From NCBI GenBank assembly GCA_934254825.1, contig CAKQMB010000012.1, positions 13,629 through 77,628 of the forward strand: a stretch of 64,000 nt of DNA, given 5' to 3'. Of this stretch, positions 17,932 through 28,500 are shown piece by piece. Both the position numbers and the translations under genes were made by a program. The notes under the pieces are model-generated. The model saw only the letters and a program-made list of their open reading frames with translations. It was not told the origin of the DNA and ran no database searches. Positions within the stretch are counted from its first letter, which is position 1. Each line of letters opens with the position of its first letter. The stretch comes from an uncultured Clostridia bacterium. Lineage in GTDB: Bacteria; Bacillota; Clostridia; Christensenellales; Borkfalkiaceae.

Positions 17932-18759
17932 TTATTGTTTTGTTTTTCTGTATAACGACGGCGGCAGACCGTAACGCGTTTTGAATTCTTTGGAAAAATA
18001 AGCGAAAGAGGTGTACCCGCACATGGCGGCGATCTGAGATACGGAATAAGACGTGTTTAAAAGAAGCGACTCGGCTTTTTCCGTTCTTACGCTTTTAATA
18101 TACGAGAGCGGCGAAACGTTCAGTTCGCGTTTGAAAGCTCTTTCGAGACTACGCCCCGAAAGATTGAATTTGCGGCGCAGATCGTCAAGGATGTTTATAT
18201 CGGAAAAATACACGTCTATATAGTTTATGCAAGCCTGAACGGTCGAGGAATGGTCTACCGATGGGTTGTCCGAAATTTCGACGGAAGCGTTTTTTTCGAC
18301 GATTTCCGTTATGCGGAAAAAAGTTGCCGAAAGCAGGGCGAGAGAATACGCGGTGTTCGGCGATGGAGAGTTCAGTTCGGTTACCGTCAAAGTTAAAAGT
18401 TCGATGATTTCCCGATACTTTAAAGGCGGGATTTCAAGCGATTTTATAGGAATTCTGTTTTTGTCAAGCACCTCGAAATCGCTTAAACGTATCACGAAAT
18501 ACCTAAGATTTTTTCTGGATATTTCCGTGTGTTCGGTGTTTGGGTTGATGAAATAAACGTTGTTCGGCGAAATGTTTATCTCTGTGTCGCGGTAAGCGAT
18601 CAGTCCTTCGCCTCCGACAACGAAAATCACTTCCGTAACGTTTTTATGCGAATGAACGAGAGACGGCTCGTTTTCGAATTCCGTGTAAGAAACGGCTTTT
18701 ATTCTATTGTTGAATATCTGCTTCGAGTAGTCCTCGGGCAACGTAAACTTGTAGAACAT
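17932..18759 (-). CDS. AraC-family transcriptional regulator
   Basis: 275 residues. N-terminal cupin sensor (VHSHKNVTEVIFVVGGEG, NNVYFINPNTEH) and C-terminal tandem helix-turn-helix (ILDDLRRKFNLSGRSLERAFK; VSQIAAMCGYTSFAYFSKEFK) typical of the AraC/XylS family. It stands between the rhamnosidase-esterase pair and the GH2-uxaB-uxaA set, facing the latter head to head with only 56 bases between the start codons. A sugar-responsive activator of the flanking glycan genes is the natural reading. Confidence 0.93.
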   Translation of the reverse strand: MFYKFTLPEDYSKQIFNNRIKAVSYTEFENEPSLVHSHKNVTEVIFVVGGEGLIAYRDTEINISPNNVYFINPNTEHTEISRKNLRYFVIRLSDFEVLDKNRIPIKSLEIPPLKYREIIELLTLTVTELNSPSPNTAYSLALLSATFFRITEIVEKNASVEISDNPSVDHSSTVQACINYIDVYFSDINILDDLRRKFNLSGRSLERAFKRELNVSPLSYIKSVRTEKAESLLLNTSYSVSQIAAMCGYTSFAYFSKEFKTRYGLPPSLYRKTKQ

Positions 18760-18815
18760 AAGTAAATTTTACTATAAAAACTTTTAAAAAGCAAATAAAC
18801 TGTATCGGGTTGTAA

Positions 18816-21635
18816 ATGAATAATAAATTTTGCGATTTCATAAAAATCGATAAAAACTACAAATATAATCGCGGAGATTTTTCGGCGGCAAACGGCGAAT
18901 GTCTCACGCCCGAAGAAAGAATAGAATTTCTCGAAGCGTATTCGGATTTTTTGGACAGAAAAAACGGTCGGACGCCCGAAAAAGCCGTTTCGGACGAAGA
19001 AACGGAAAGACTTACGGCGGTTTCGGACTATAAAATCGAACATAAAGTAAGGAAAAGAGTTTGCTTCGACGAGATGGCGGCGGAAATGTTCGACAAACCC
19101 GAAAATTTCGCGGGTTGGCAGTTTTATCAAGAAGTTTCGGAGAAAAACGGCGAACTTACCTTTTCGGACGGAGTAATTCCGCCCGTGCCTTGCGCTAAAT
19201 ACGAGTTCGGATGCGAAAAGGCGACATCTTTTGCGTTTTCGTTCGTTCTGCCCGAGGAATATATCGACGAAGAAAAGAAAAACGGCAAAGTCGTTCCGCT
19301 CACGACGGATACGGGGCGGATAATCGAATTAAGGCGCGGAGTGACGGAAATTCTGAAATTGCAGATTTACCGCAACGGAGAAATTCACGCGAGAGTGGGT
19401 TTGCCCGACCCTTATCACCACAGGAATTTTAAGCTCGGAGATTACAAGGGCAACGAGCGAAACCTCATGATAATCGACTTATACGAGGACTTTTACGAGG
19501 TAAACTTAAACGGAACGCCTGCGGGAAGGTTCGAACTTACGAATAAAGTTTCGCCCGATACCGTTTTTATTTCGGGCGGAATGCACCCCGTTTGTAAATG
19601 GAGTTTCAAGTTAGAAAGCCTTACGGCGGACGGAAAAACGATAACGAATTTCTTTGAAACGGCTAAGCCGGAAGAGGCGAAAAGGGAACGGCTCGGAAAC
19701 GTTAAGCTTCCGTTTAAAATCGGCGGCGAAAAGAACAAGGATAAAATCGTCGAACTTACGAAAACTTTTGTTTACGACGGCGGAAATGCTGCTTTGAATA
19801 TCGGGTCGCTCGACCCTTGCGGAAAAGTTTACATAAACGGCAAATTCGCGTTCGAAACGGATGGGTTTTTAAAAGCCGAAAAGGATATAACAGAGTTTTT
19901 GCGTACGGGCGAAAACGAGCTTAAATTGCTTGTTTATCCCCGCGCGCCCGAAATAAATTATTCCTGGCATAAAAACAAAGACCCGTATATCGCGTGGCTT
20001 GCGAGAGATATTTATATAGATTTTTACCGCGGCGCGCATATAAAAGATTTGTTCGTTAAAACGATTGCCGTTTCGGAAAATAAAGTAAAAGCGAAGATTT
20101 CTTTTAAAACCGTAAATTTCGGCAACGGATTTAAAATTAAAATTTATCTCGCTAAATCGCCTTGCGGAGAGGAAAAAGTCATTTTCGAGGGCGACGCGGC
20201 GGAAAATTTTGCAACCGAAACCGAGTTCGACGCGGATTTATGGACTTGCGAAAATCCCGCTTTATATACCGTACGGACAGAACTTATCGAAAACGGCGAA
20301 CCCGTTGACGACGAGATATGTGAAACAGGTTTCAGAATTATCGAACAAAAAAACGGGGATATTTTATTAAACGGCAAGAAAATTTTACTAAACGGCGCGC
20401 TGTGGATGCAGTTTTTGCCGCCTTACGAAAATATAGTTTTGTCGCATATCTGCCCGACGACGAAAGAGATCGTGTGGCAGGCGGCGATGACCAAGGCTTT
20501 AAACGGCAACGTCGCCCGCTTTCATATGCTCGGCTACGGCAACAACGACCCGAGATATGCCGAAATTTGCGATCGTCTGGGTTTGATGAATATCTGGACG
20601 ACGCGGCTTATCGACTCCGCCGAAACGATCGACGTTAAAAACGGCTGGCTGGCGGGAAAATATTACGCGGAGCAGATGAAAGAGGTTATGAACTGCCCGA
20701 GCATAATAATGTGGGAGGGCAGTAACGAGTTTCATTCTTCGCGCGCCGTACTCGATAAAATGTACGACGAATTTGTAAAAACCGTAAAAGCGGCGGACGA
20801 TACGCGGCTTATCTGCCCGTGTTCGCACCTTTATTACGGCGGCGGATTGTACGGCAACAAGGGTTTTTATTATCAGGACGACGGAAAATCCGATCAGGAT
20901 TTCGAGCCTTGCGAAAGTTCGTTCGGCTGGAAGGACGAAAAGGTTGTAAGAAGTTCGCATAACTACGAAATTTTGCTCGGTTACGGCAACAGGTGGGATA
21001 TTTTCAGAGAACAAGCCTGGAAATCTCAGCCAGCGCTTTTTAAAAGCAAAGACCACGCGTATATTATTTCGGAGTTTGCGATAATCGGCAGACAGGATAA
21101 TCGCACGAAAGAAGCGGAACATTATCATAAAGACGACTCCTACGAACTTGCGGACGAAAAACGCGCGTTCGGCGAGGCTTACGAAAAGCTCGATTTCAAA
21201 TTAAGTCAGGCGTATCAGGCGTTTTGCGCGTATAACGCCGTAAAATATATGCGTTACCTCGGCGCGGACGGACTTATGTGGTGCAGTCTGAGCGGCGGCG
21301 CGAACGACGGAAGTTATATAAAACCGCCCGTAGATTTTTACGGCTACAAAAAGCAGGCGTTTTACGCGCTTAAAGAGGGTTTCGCGGAGACGATTTGTTT
21401 CGATAAAAAAGTCGAAGCGGTTTATGCCGGAAAATATGTTTGCAGCCCCGCGATAACGGGCGCGGAAACGGGAAAAACTTACAACGTTAAGATAGAAATA
21501 AAAAATCGATCGGGCGAGGTCGTTTGCAAGAAAACAACGACCGTTAAAGCGACGGCGTTTACTTTCGATCTCGAACCGTTCGAAGTCGATTTAGAGGACG
21601 GGTATTATTCCGTCGAATACTTGGTGGAGGCGTGA
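18816..21635 (+). CDS. Glycoside hydrolase family 2-like enzyme
   Basis: 939 residues, no signal peptide. An N-terminal extension of about 270 residues is followed by the GH2 layout: jelly-roll sugar-binding domain (YINGKFAFETDGFLKAEKDITEF), immunoglobulin-like domain (ILLNGKKILLNGALW marks its end), and a TIM barrel with NVARFHMLGYG and the acid/base motif MWEGSNEFHSS (the 'NE' pair, about residue 635). The nucleophile Glu is likely in IISEFAIIG near residue 752. Family members are beta-galactosidases, beta-glucuronidases and relatives. With uxaB and uxaA directly behind it (two bases, then an ATGA overlap), a uronic-acid-releasing activity is plausible. Weak ribosome site. Confidence 0.85.
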   Translation: MNNKFCDFIKIDKNYKYNRGDFSAANGECLTPEERIEFLEAYSDFLDRKNGRTPEKAVSDEETERLTAVSDYKIEHKVRKRVCFDEMAAEMFDKPENFAGWQFYQEVSEKNGELTFSDGVIPPVPCAKYEFGCEKATSFAFSFVLPEEYIDEEKKNGKVVPLTTDTGRIIELRRGVTEILKLQIYRNGEIHARVGLPDPYHHRNFKLGDYKGNERNLMIIDLYEDFYEVNLNGTPAGRFELTNKVSPDTVFISGGMHPVCKWSFKLESLTADGKTITNFFETAKPEEAKRERLGNVKLPFKIGGEKNKDKIVELTKTFVYDGGNAALNIGSLDPCGKVYINGKFAFETDGFLKAEKDITEFLRTGENELKLLVYPRAPEINYSWHKNKDPYIAWLARDIYIDFYRGAHIKDLFVKTIAVSENKVKAKISFKTVNFGNGFKIKIYLAKSPCGEEKVIFEGDAAENFATETEFDADLWTCENPALYTVRTELIENGEPVDDEICETGFRIIEQKNGDILLNGKKILLNGALWMQFLPPYENIVLSHICPTTKEIVWQAAMTKALNGNVARFHMLGYGNNDPRYAEICDRLGLMNIWTTRLIDSAETIDVKNGWLAGKYYAEQMKEVMNCPSIIMWEGSNEFHSSRAVLDKMYDEFVKTVKAADDTRLICPCSHLYYGGGLYGNKGFYYQDDGKSDQDFEPCESSFGWKDEKVVRSSHNYEILLGYGNRWDIFREQAWKSQPALFKSKDHAYIISEFAIIGRQDNRTKEAEHYHKDDSYELADEKRAFGEAYEKLDFKLSQAYQAFCAYNAVKYMRYLGADGLMWCSLSGGANDGSYIKPPVDFYGYKKQAFYALKEGFAETICFDKKVEAVYAGKYVCSPAITGAETGKTYNVKIEIKNRSGEVVCKKTTTVKATAFTFDLEPFEVDLEDGYYSVEYLVEA
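19471..19483 (+). repeat. Dispersed 13-base motif inside the GH2-like gene
   Basis: Exact TAATCGACTTATA, here encoding part of IIDLYED in the GH2-like protein. Confidence 0.7.
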
Positions 21636-21636
21636 T

Positions 21637-23019
21637 ATGGTAAAAGTATTGCAATTCGGCGAGGGGAACTTTTTAAGGACTTTCGCGGACGCGTATTTCG
21701 ATACGCTTAATAAAGAGGGCGCGGGCGAATACGAGGTGAATATCGTTAAACCCATAACTTTCGGGAATTTGGATAAATTCAAGGCGCAAAACAACAAATA
21801 TCATATTGTTCTGCGCGGCGTTAAAGACGGAAAAGAAGTCGAGGACGTTTACAAAATCGACGTTTTAAACTCCGTTATTTCGCCTTTCGAGGAATATGAG
21901 AAATATATTTCGCTCGCAAAAGACAAGGATTTGAAAATAATAGTTTCCAACACGACGGAAGCGGGGATTTGCTTTAATCCCGAGGATGAGTTCGGCGGGT
22001 TCGAGCATATAACTTATCCCGCGAAACTTACGAAATTTTTGTTCGAGCGTTTCAACGCGGGGCTTGGCGGCGTGTACCTTATGCCCGTGGAACTTATCGA
22101 CAACAACGCCGACGAGTTATACTCTTGTGTGGATAAGTATATTAAATTATGGAAACTGCCCGAGGCTTTCAGAAAATGGAACGATACCGAAAACTATTAT
22201 TGCAATACCTTAGTGGATCGCATAGTTTCGGGTTATCCCAAGGACGAAGAAACCGAAGAGCATTTGTTTAAACTAATCGGCGAAAAAGACGAACTCGTTT
22301 CTATCGGCGAGCCGTTCGGTCTTTGGGCTGTGGAAAACAAAGGCGAAATAAGCAAGTATATAAAGGACGGCAAGCACAATATCGAGGTCGTTCTGACCAA
22401 CGATATTAAGTATTACAAAAAGAGAAAAGTACGCGTTTTAAACGGAAGTCATACCAATTTGGTGCCTGTCGGGTTGTGGCTCGGAAAGGTCACCGTTTAC
22501 GACTGCATGACGGATAAGTGCCTCTATAAGTTCGTTAACGACGCTTTATCGGGTGAAATAATACCGTTTGTTTCCGACGATATAGCGGCTACCGCGGCTT
22601 TTGCGGACAGCGTGAAAGAGAGGTTTTTAAATCCTTATCTTAATCACCAACTTACGAGCATCGCTTTAAATTCCATATCGAAATGGAAAGCGAGAGATCT
22701 GCCGTCGTTTAAGGACTATTACGAAAAGTATGGCAAGATACCCGAGGATTTGACCAAGGGTTTCGCGTGCTTAATGGCGTTGTATAAGATTACGACGAAA
22801 GGCGAGGACGGAAAATATTACGCGAAACTTCCGAGCCGTACGATCGAAATGAAAGACGACGAGAAATATCTCGAATATTTCGCGAACGGCGGATGCGTGA
22901 TTAAATTTATGCAGGACGAGAGCGTTTGGGGCGAAGATTTAACAAAATATGAAGGCTTTGCCGCGGCGGTTAAAACGATAGTGAAAAAACTCAGAAGCGG
23001 CGATACGGATATTTTATGA
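21637..23019 (+). CDS. uxaB: Tagaturonate reductase (altronate oxidoreductase)
   Basis: 460 residues of the long-chain mannitol dehydrogenase/polyol family. N-terminal nucleotide loop LQFGEGNFLRTFAD, IVSNTTEAGI, and the catalytic region VRVLNGSHT with the conserved Lys/Asn/His set (KKRKVRVLNGSH). It reduces D-tagaturonate to D-altronate with NADH in the galacturonate branch of uronate catabolism (cytoplasm). Starts two bases after the GH2-like gene and overlaps uxaA by four bases (ATGA), so the two are co-translated. Uronate isomerase and the KDG enzymes are not in this window. Confidence 0.93.
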   Translation: MVKVLQFGEGNFLRTFADAYFDTLNKEGAGEYEVNIVKPITFGNLDKFKAQNNKYHIVLRGVKDGKEVEDVYKIDVLNSVISPFEEYEKYISLAKDKDLKIIVSNTTEAGICFNPEDEFGGFEHITYPAKLTKFLFERFNAGLGGVYLMPVELIDNNADELYSCVDKYIKLWKLPEAFRKWNDTENYYCNTLVDRIVSGYPKDEETEEHLFKLIGEKDELVSIGEPFGLWAVENKGEISKYIKDGKHNIEVVLTNDIKYYKKRKVRVLNGSHTNLVPVGLWLGKVTVYDCMTDKCLYKFVNDALSGEIIPFVSDDIAATAAFADSVKERFLNPYLNHQLTSIALNSISKWKARDLPSFKDYYEKYGKIPEDLTKGFACLMALYKITTKGEDGKYYAKLPSRTIEMKDDEKYLEYFANGGCVIKFMQDESVWGEDLTKYEGFAAAVKTIVKKLRSGDTDIL

Positions 23020-24422
23020 AAGACTTTATCGTAATAAACGAAAAGGATAACGTGGGCGTAAGGCTCACCGCGACGGATAAAATTCCCGCAGGGCATAAAT
23101 TTGCCTTAAAGGATATTTCCGCCGGCGAATATATAATAAAATACGGCGAGATAATCGGCAGGGCGACCGAGGACATAAAGCAAGGCGAATGGGTGCATAC
23201 GCATAACGTGAAGTCGCATCTGGACGAAAGCGTTGAGTATGAATACAACCCGGATTATCCCGAAACGAAGATAAAAACGGGCGCGACTTTCAAGGGCTTC
23301 AAACGTAAAAACGGACGCGCGGGGATAAGAAACGAGATATACATTATCCCCACCGTGGGGTGCGTAAACGACGTGTGTCGTCGGCTCGAAAAACTTGCGC
23401 AACCCTACGTTAAAGGTGTTATAGACGGACTTTTCGCGCTTAATCATCAGTTCGGATGCTCCCAACTCGGCGAGGATAACGAGAACATAAAAAAGCTTTT
23501 GTGCGGCGTTGCGCTTAACCCGAACGCAAGTTTCGTGTTGTTTGTCGGCTTAGGTTGCGAGAACAACGGGCTTGACGGAATAAAGGAGTATCTGAAACCG
23601 TTCGGCAGAGATAATATTGCCTATTTCAACTGTCAGGACGTTGACGACGAGATAGAATACGGACTTGAAATACTCAAAGATTTTTGCGACAAGGCGAGCA
23701 AGTTAAAGCGGGAAGATATCCCGATAAGCGAGCTTTGCATAGGGCTTAAATGCGGCGGAAGCGACGGCTTTTCGGGAATTACGGCTAATCCGCTCGTGGG
23801 TAAAATTACGGACAGAATAATAGAAGAAGGCGGTTCGGCGATACTTACCGAAGTACCCGAGATGTTTGGCGCGGAACAACTTTTGATGAATAAATGCGAA
23901 AGCCGCGAAGTGTACGAAAAGTACCGCGAAATGATAGTGAATTTCAAAAAGTTTTATACGGATAACGGCTTTCCCGTGTACGAGAACCCCAGCCCGGGCA
24001 ATAAAAAAGGCGGCATAACCACTTTGGAAGAAAAGTCCCTCGGTTGCGTTGAAAAAGCGGGTTCGACGAAAATAGTTGACGTGCTTTCTTACGGCGAACA
24101 GGTCAAAAAACAAGGCGTTTCAACGTTGAACGCGCCTGGGAACGACCTTATAGCGGCAACGGCTCTCGCCGCGAGCGGATGTCAGATAGTGCTTTTCACG
24201 ACGGGCAGAGGCACTCCGTTTTCGACTTTCGTGCCGACTTTCAAAATCTCTACCAACGATTTTTTAGCGGAGAAAAAGCATAACTGGATTGACTTCAATG
24301 CGTACCAAATGGACGAAAAAGCCCTCTATAAGTCGATTATCGCCACAATTAACGGCGAAACAAAATGTAAAAGCGAAGATATAAGAGAAATCGCGTTTTA
24401 TAAAACGGGCGTAACTCTTTAA
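23016..24422 (+). CDS. uxaA: Altronate dehydratase
   Basis: 468 residues containing both parts of UxaA: an N-terminal SAF domain (about 1-95; RLTATDKIPAGHKFALKDI, HTHNVKSH) and the large C-terminal dehydratase domain with the conserved Cys/His metal site (TVGCVND, HQFGCSQLGED, GLGCENN, LKCGGSDGFSGITANP). It converts D-altronate to 2-keto-3-deoxygluconate using iron or manganese. The frame overlaps uxaB by four bases. An exact copy of the dispersed motif lies inside near the 3' end. Confidence 0.95.
   Translation: MKDFIVINEKDNVGVRLTATDKIPAGHKFALKDISAGEYIIKYGEIIGRATEDIKQGEWVHTHNVKSHLDESVEYEYNPDYPETKIKTGATFKGFKRKNGRAGIRNEIYIIPTVGCVNDVCRRLEKLAQPYVKGVIDGLFALNHQFGCSQLGEDNENIKKLLCGVALNPNASFVLFVGLGCENNGLDGIKEYLKPFGRDNIAYFNCQDVDDEIEYGLEILKDFCDKASKLKREDIPISELCIGLKCGGSDGFSGITANPLVGKITDRIIEEGGSAILTEVPEMFGAEQLLMNKCESREVYEKYREMIVNFKKFYTDNGFPVYENPSPGNKKGGITTLEEKSLGCVEKAGSTKIVDVLSYGEQVKKQGVSTLNAPGNDLIAATALAASGCQIVLFTTGRGTPFSTFVPTFKISTNDFLAEKKHNWIDFNAYQMDEKALYKSIIATINGETKCKSEDIREIAFYKTGVTL
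24327..24339 (-). repeat. Dispersed 13-base motif inside uxaA
   Basis: Reverse-strand exact TAATCGACTTATA in codons for LYKSIIA, a different reading phase from the copy in the GH2-like gene. Confidence 0.7.
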
Positions 24423-24456
24423 GCCGTTCGTTTTATTCTCGGCTGGCATGCGCGGA

Positions 24457-25314
24457 TCAGAATTTTCTTATCTCGCTCGGAGTTTTGTTGAACGTCCTTT
24501 TGAAAAGATGATAGAAATGCGAGATATTGTTAAATCCGATCGTTTCGCAAATCGACTCGATCGACAAATCGGTCGTTTGGAGCAAGTGAAGAGCGTAATC
24601 CATTTTTTTGCGGTTGAAATAATCGGTCATTGTCGTTCCGAGATTTTTCTTGAAAATTCTGCGCATATAATCGGCGTTGTAGGCGAATTCTTTGGTTAAA
24701 TCGGACAAAGGCGCGTTGAAATTTTCGCTCGCGTTCAGCTTCGAAAGAAGAGAAATGAGCCATTCGGGCGAGTCGTCCTTTGTTTTTTGAAGATAGTTTT
24801 CGAACAAAAAATCGATTATCGAAGTGAGGAGCGATTTTGCCGCCATGATATGCCCGAGATTGTCGGGCGGAAGGAACATATATGGTACGAATTTGTTGAG
24901 CGTTGCGATCTGTTCGAACGACAGGGTAAAAATCCGTTGAAATTTCTCGGATAAAATGTCTTCGTAAAGCCCGTCGTAAAAAAACGAGCAGGCTTCTTTG
25001 AAGTAATCGATATCCATTAAAATGTCGATATGGTGGAAATTGTTTTTTCCGTCGTAAGTGAAGCCGTGAACGTCTTTCGGGATAAGAAGTCCCGCCGCGC
25101 CCACTTCTATGGGGAAGCTTTTCCTGTTGTAAACATGAACGCCTTTACCTTCGGTGACGTAAAAGAATTCGATATAGGTGTGCCGATGCGGAAAACTTAT
25201 TTCGTTGAAAGTCTTTCGCGTATACATTCTGTATTTTTTTGTGTTGTCGCGCGTTCCCCAGTCGGAATAGTCCAATGTGGACACTTTCCGCATTCTATCG
25301 TTGAATTCGTTCAT
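24457..25314 (-). CDS. AraC-family transcriptional regulator
   Basis: 285 residues from the ATG at 25314, preceded on the reverse strand by AAGGAG; a longer upstream reading frame is rejected because it runs through the promoter region. Cupin sensor (SFPHRHTYIEFFYVTEGKG, GLLIPKDVHGF) and AraC double helix-turn-helix (LSDLTKEFAYNADYMRRIFK; IESICETIGFNNISHFYHLFK). Divergent from the 1006-residue surface protein and the transport operon, which it probably controls. Confidence 0.93.
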   Translation of the reverse strand: MNEFNDRMRKVSTLDYSDWGTRDNTKKYRMYTRKTFNEISFPHRHTYIEFFYVTEGKGVHVYNRKSFPIEVGAAGLLIPKDVHGFTYDGKNNFHHIDILMDIDYFKEACSFFYDGLYEDILSEKFQRIFTLSFEQIATLNKFVPYMFLPPDNLGHIMAAKSLLTSIIDFLFENYLQKTKDDSPEWLISLLSKLNASENFNAPLSDLTKEFAYNADYMRRIFKKNLGTTMTDYFNRKKMDYALHLLQTTDLSIESICETIGFNNISHFYHLFKRTFNKTPSEIRKF

Positions 25315-25413
25315 AAAACACTCCTTGAATTGTATGTAACGATTATACGACCCGAAGACGGATGAAGTCAAGCAAAAAGTCGGTTTAGCACAAAAAATAG
25401 TATGTTTGCGATA

Positions 25414-25442
25414 TTGCGGACGAATATGAAATAAATTATAAT
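25414..25442 (+). promoter_or_regulatory. Promoter of the surface-protein/transport region
   Basis: TTGCGG (25414-25419), 17-base spacer, TATAAT (25437-25442). Transcription should begin at about 25449, leaving a 120-base leader that begins directly with three hairpins. Confidence 0.7.
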
Positions 25443-25451
25443 GAATGCAAG

Positions 25452-25510
25452 TTCCGGCGCAAGTCCGGAAAAAACGAGGGGTACCCCTCCTTTCGTCTTC
25501 TGACGAAAGG
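25452..25510 (+). promoter_or_regulatory. Structured 5' leader with three consecutive hairpins
   Basis: TTCCGG/CCGGAA (25452-25457 with 25465-25470), GAGGGG-TA-CCCCTC (25476-25489) and CCTTTCGTC-TTCT-GACGAAAGG (25489-25510). The second and third abut and share base 25489, so they compete slightly. No T run follows, so this is not a plain terminator. mRNA stabilisation, a regulatory leader or DNA operators are possible. Does not match a riboswitch that I recognise. Confidence 0.55.
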
Positions 25511-25568
25511 AATCGGTTATAAGCAAACGATAAAGGGAAAATCCGAAAATCATCAGGAGGATAAATAG

Positions 25569-28500
25569 ATGAAAAGAAAAGTAACACTTACGGCATTGTT
25601 TGCCTGCGTTTTCGCGCTGTGTTTAACGGCATTTGCCGTAACGTCCGCGCCGCAGGTCAGAGCGGACGGCGAAACGTATACGCTTACTATGTTAAATCCG
25701 CTTGCAAACGGCTACGATATGGCGGGTTCCGCCGAAACGTGGACGAGATATAACGCGCCCGTTAAAAACGAAGACGGCGGCGTTACCATGCGCCGCGAAG
25801 AGGGGGCTTCGGGACCCGTAAATTATGCCGCGGGCGTCGGTAAGTATACCGTCGAAACGGGGAAAACCTACACGGTCAAATTCAGCGTGAAAAGCACAAA
25901 CGTACATTTTGCTTTCGCAATCGAAACGCCCGAATGGAAAACGCTTGTCGGCGCATGGGCGAATACCGGAGAATACGTCGATTACGAACTCGATTACGCC
26001 CCCTCGAAGAGCGGGAGCGGAAGCGTTATTTTTCAGCTCGACGGTGGTAACGGAGATATTTCCGTTAAAGATTTAAGACTTTATGAAAAAACGCAGAAGA
26101 CCGTGACCGCGGGCGAAGCGATAGGCGATCTTCCCGCGTTTACGGCTGTCGACGGATACGATATCGGTTGGAAAATCGACAAAACGACGGTTACCGCGGA
26201 AACCGTGTACAATTACGGAGCGGATAAAACCGCGGAGCTTGTTTACACAAAGCTCAATAAGCTTACGTTTGAGGAAAAAGTAAGATCGTCTCTTACGGGG
26301 TCTCTCGAAGGGTGGTGGAGCCAGTCGACGGGGAGCGCGGGAATAACGATCGAAAACGGCGTTGCGACAATCGATTTCTCCGCGGCGGGCGGAACGGCTT
26401 ATTGCAACCTGACCACCGTTCAGGGAAAAAGTTACGCGATAAGCGTCGATTACAGAATGGACGACGGAACGAAAACCATAGGACTTTACAACACCTATTC
26501 GAGGTGGAACCCGATCAACAGAAACATTACCGTAACGAACGAATGGCAGACTTACGCTTCGACGTTCGTCGCTACGAGCAATAACGACAGAGTGACCGTT
26601 CAGGACGGTTCGAGTTCCGCAACTATACAGTTCAGAAACATTATCATAACCGATATCAGCGAAAAATATTTCGCCGGTAACGAAACGGCGATCGGCGAAC
26701 TTCCCGAAATTCCCGAAAAAGAGGGTTATATCGGATATTGGGCGATAGACGGCGAAAAGATAACGGAAGAAACCGTTTACGATTTCGGCGCGGACAAAAC
26801 GGCTACGATTGTTTATAAAAAAGTCAATACCGTAACGCTCGTTTCGGACAGTTACGATTACGATATGGCTTCTTCCGCGGAGTCGTGGAAACATTATAAT
26901 ATACCCGAAATTAACGAAGAAGGCGGCGCGACCCTTACGCGCGGCGCGGACGTTGCGTCGGGAACGGCGGTAAACTATCTCGCGGGCGTAGGCAAGTACT
27001 CCGTCTCGGCGGGAAAAACGTATGTTTTGTCGTTCGGTATGAAGTGCGACAAGATTCATATGAATATCGCGCTCGACTCGCCCGCCTGGACAATACTCAA
27101 CAGCGGTTGGATCGAGAACGCGGATTATGTAAATTACAAGTTTGTTTACAACTGCAATAAGGACGGACAGGCGACGATCATTTTCCAGATCGACGCGGGC
27201 AGCGGTAATATTTTCCTTAAAAATCTCAGATTTTACGAGGTGATAATGGATAAAACGCTCACCGAGGACGAAGCGATAAGCGGCGTACCCGCGATCGGGA
27301 AAACGGCAAAGCACGGATACAGATGGGCGTGGATGGCAGGCGAAACCGAAATAAAGAACGGCGATATGCTTACCGAAACCGCCGTGGCGAAAGCGACCGA
27401 GATCGCTCTCGATCCCGCGCACGTTATTTCGGAAGTTTCCGCCCTTGCGGCGACTTGCGATAAAGCGGGTTACAAAAAACATTACGTTTGCGATACCTGC
27501 GGCAAATATTTCCTTGACGCGGAAGGCTATGAGGAAATCGCGGATATCGACGCGTGGAAATCGGGCGACGGAAACGTTGCGGCAACGGGTCACGATCTTT
27601 CGTTAAGCAAAGGAGTTGCGGCAACCTGTACCGTCGACGGATATCTCGACAGTTACGTTTGCGGAACCTGCGGAAAGATTTTTGCCGACGAAAACGCAAA
27701 ATATCCGATCGCGGACATAGAAGCATGGAAGATCGGCGAAGGCAGAATCGCCGCCGAAGGTCACAGAGCCGCATTTGTCGAAGGCGAAGCCGCAACCTGC
27801 ACTTCGGACGGATTTAAAGAATATTATCAGTGTACGGTCTGCAACGCCTGCTTCGAGGACGAAGCCGCTACCGTGGCGATAACCGATATCGCAAACTGGA
27901 AAGCGAACGGCGGAAAACTCGCCGCAAAAGGACATACTCCCGAGGAAAACTGGACGAGCGACGGCGAAAAACATTGGCATATCTGCTCGGTCTGCAAGGA
28001 AGCGATAACGGAAAGCGAAGCCGCTCACACTTTCGACGACGGAGTAATTACAAAACGCGCAACCTGTAAGGAAGAGGGCGTTAAAACGTTCACCTGCGAC
28101 GTTTGCGAAAAAACGAAAACCGAAAACATAGCAAAAACGGATCATACTTTCGACGACGGCGTAATTACAAAACGCGCAACCTGTAAGGAAGAAGGCGTTA
28201 AAACATATACCTGTTCCGTCTGCAACGAAACGAAAACCGAAACCGTTGCGAAAGCGGCTCATACCGAAACGACAGAATGGGTTAAAGACGAAAACAATCA
28301 CTGGCACGTTTGCTCGGTATGCAACGAGAAGCTTTCCGAAGCGGCGCACGGCGACGCGAATAACGACGGAAAATGCGACGTTTGCGGAGCGGAAATCAAA
28401 GGCGAAAATCCAGGCGAAAGCGGCTCGGATAAACCCGGTCAGTCGGACGAGTCCGGCAAAGAGTCGGGCGGCTCGGGCGAAAGCGGAAACGGCGGATGTT

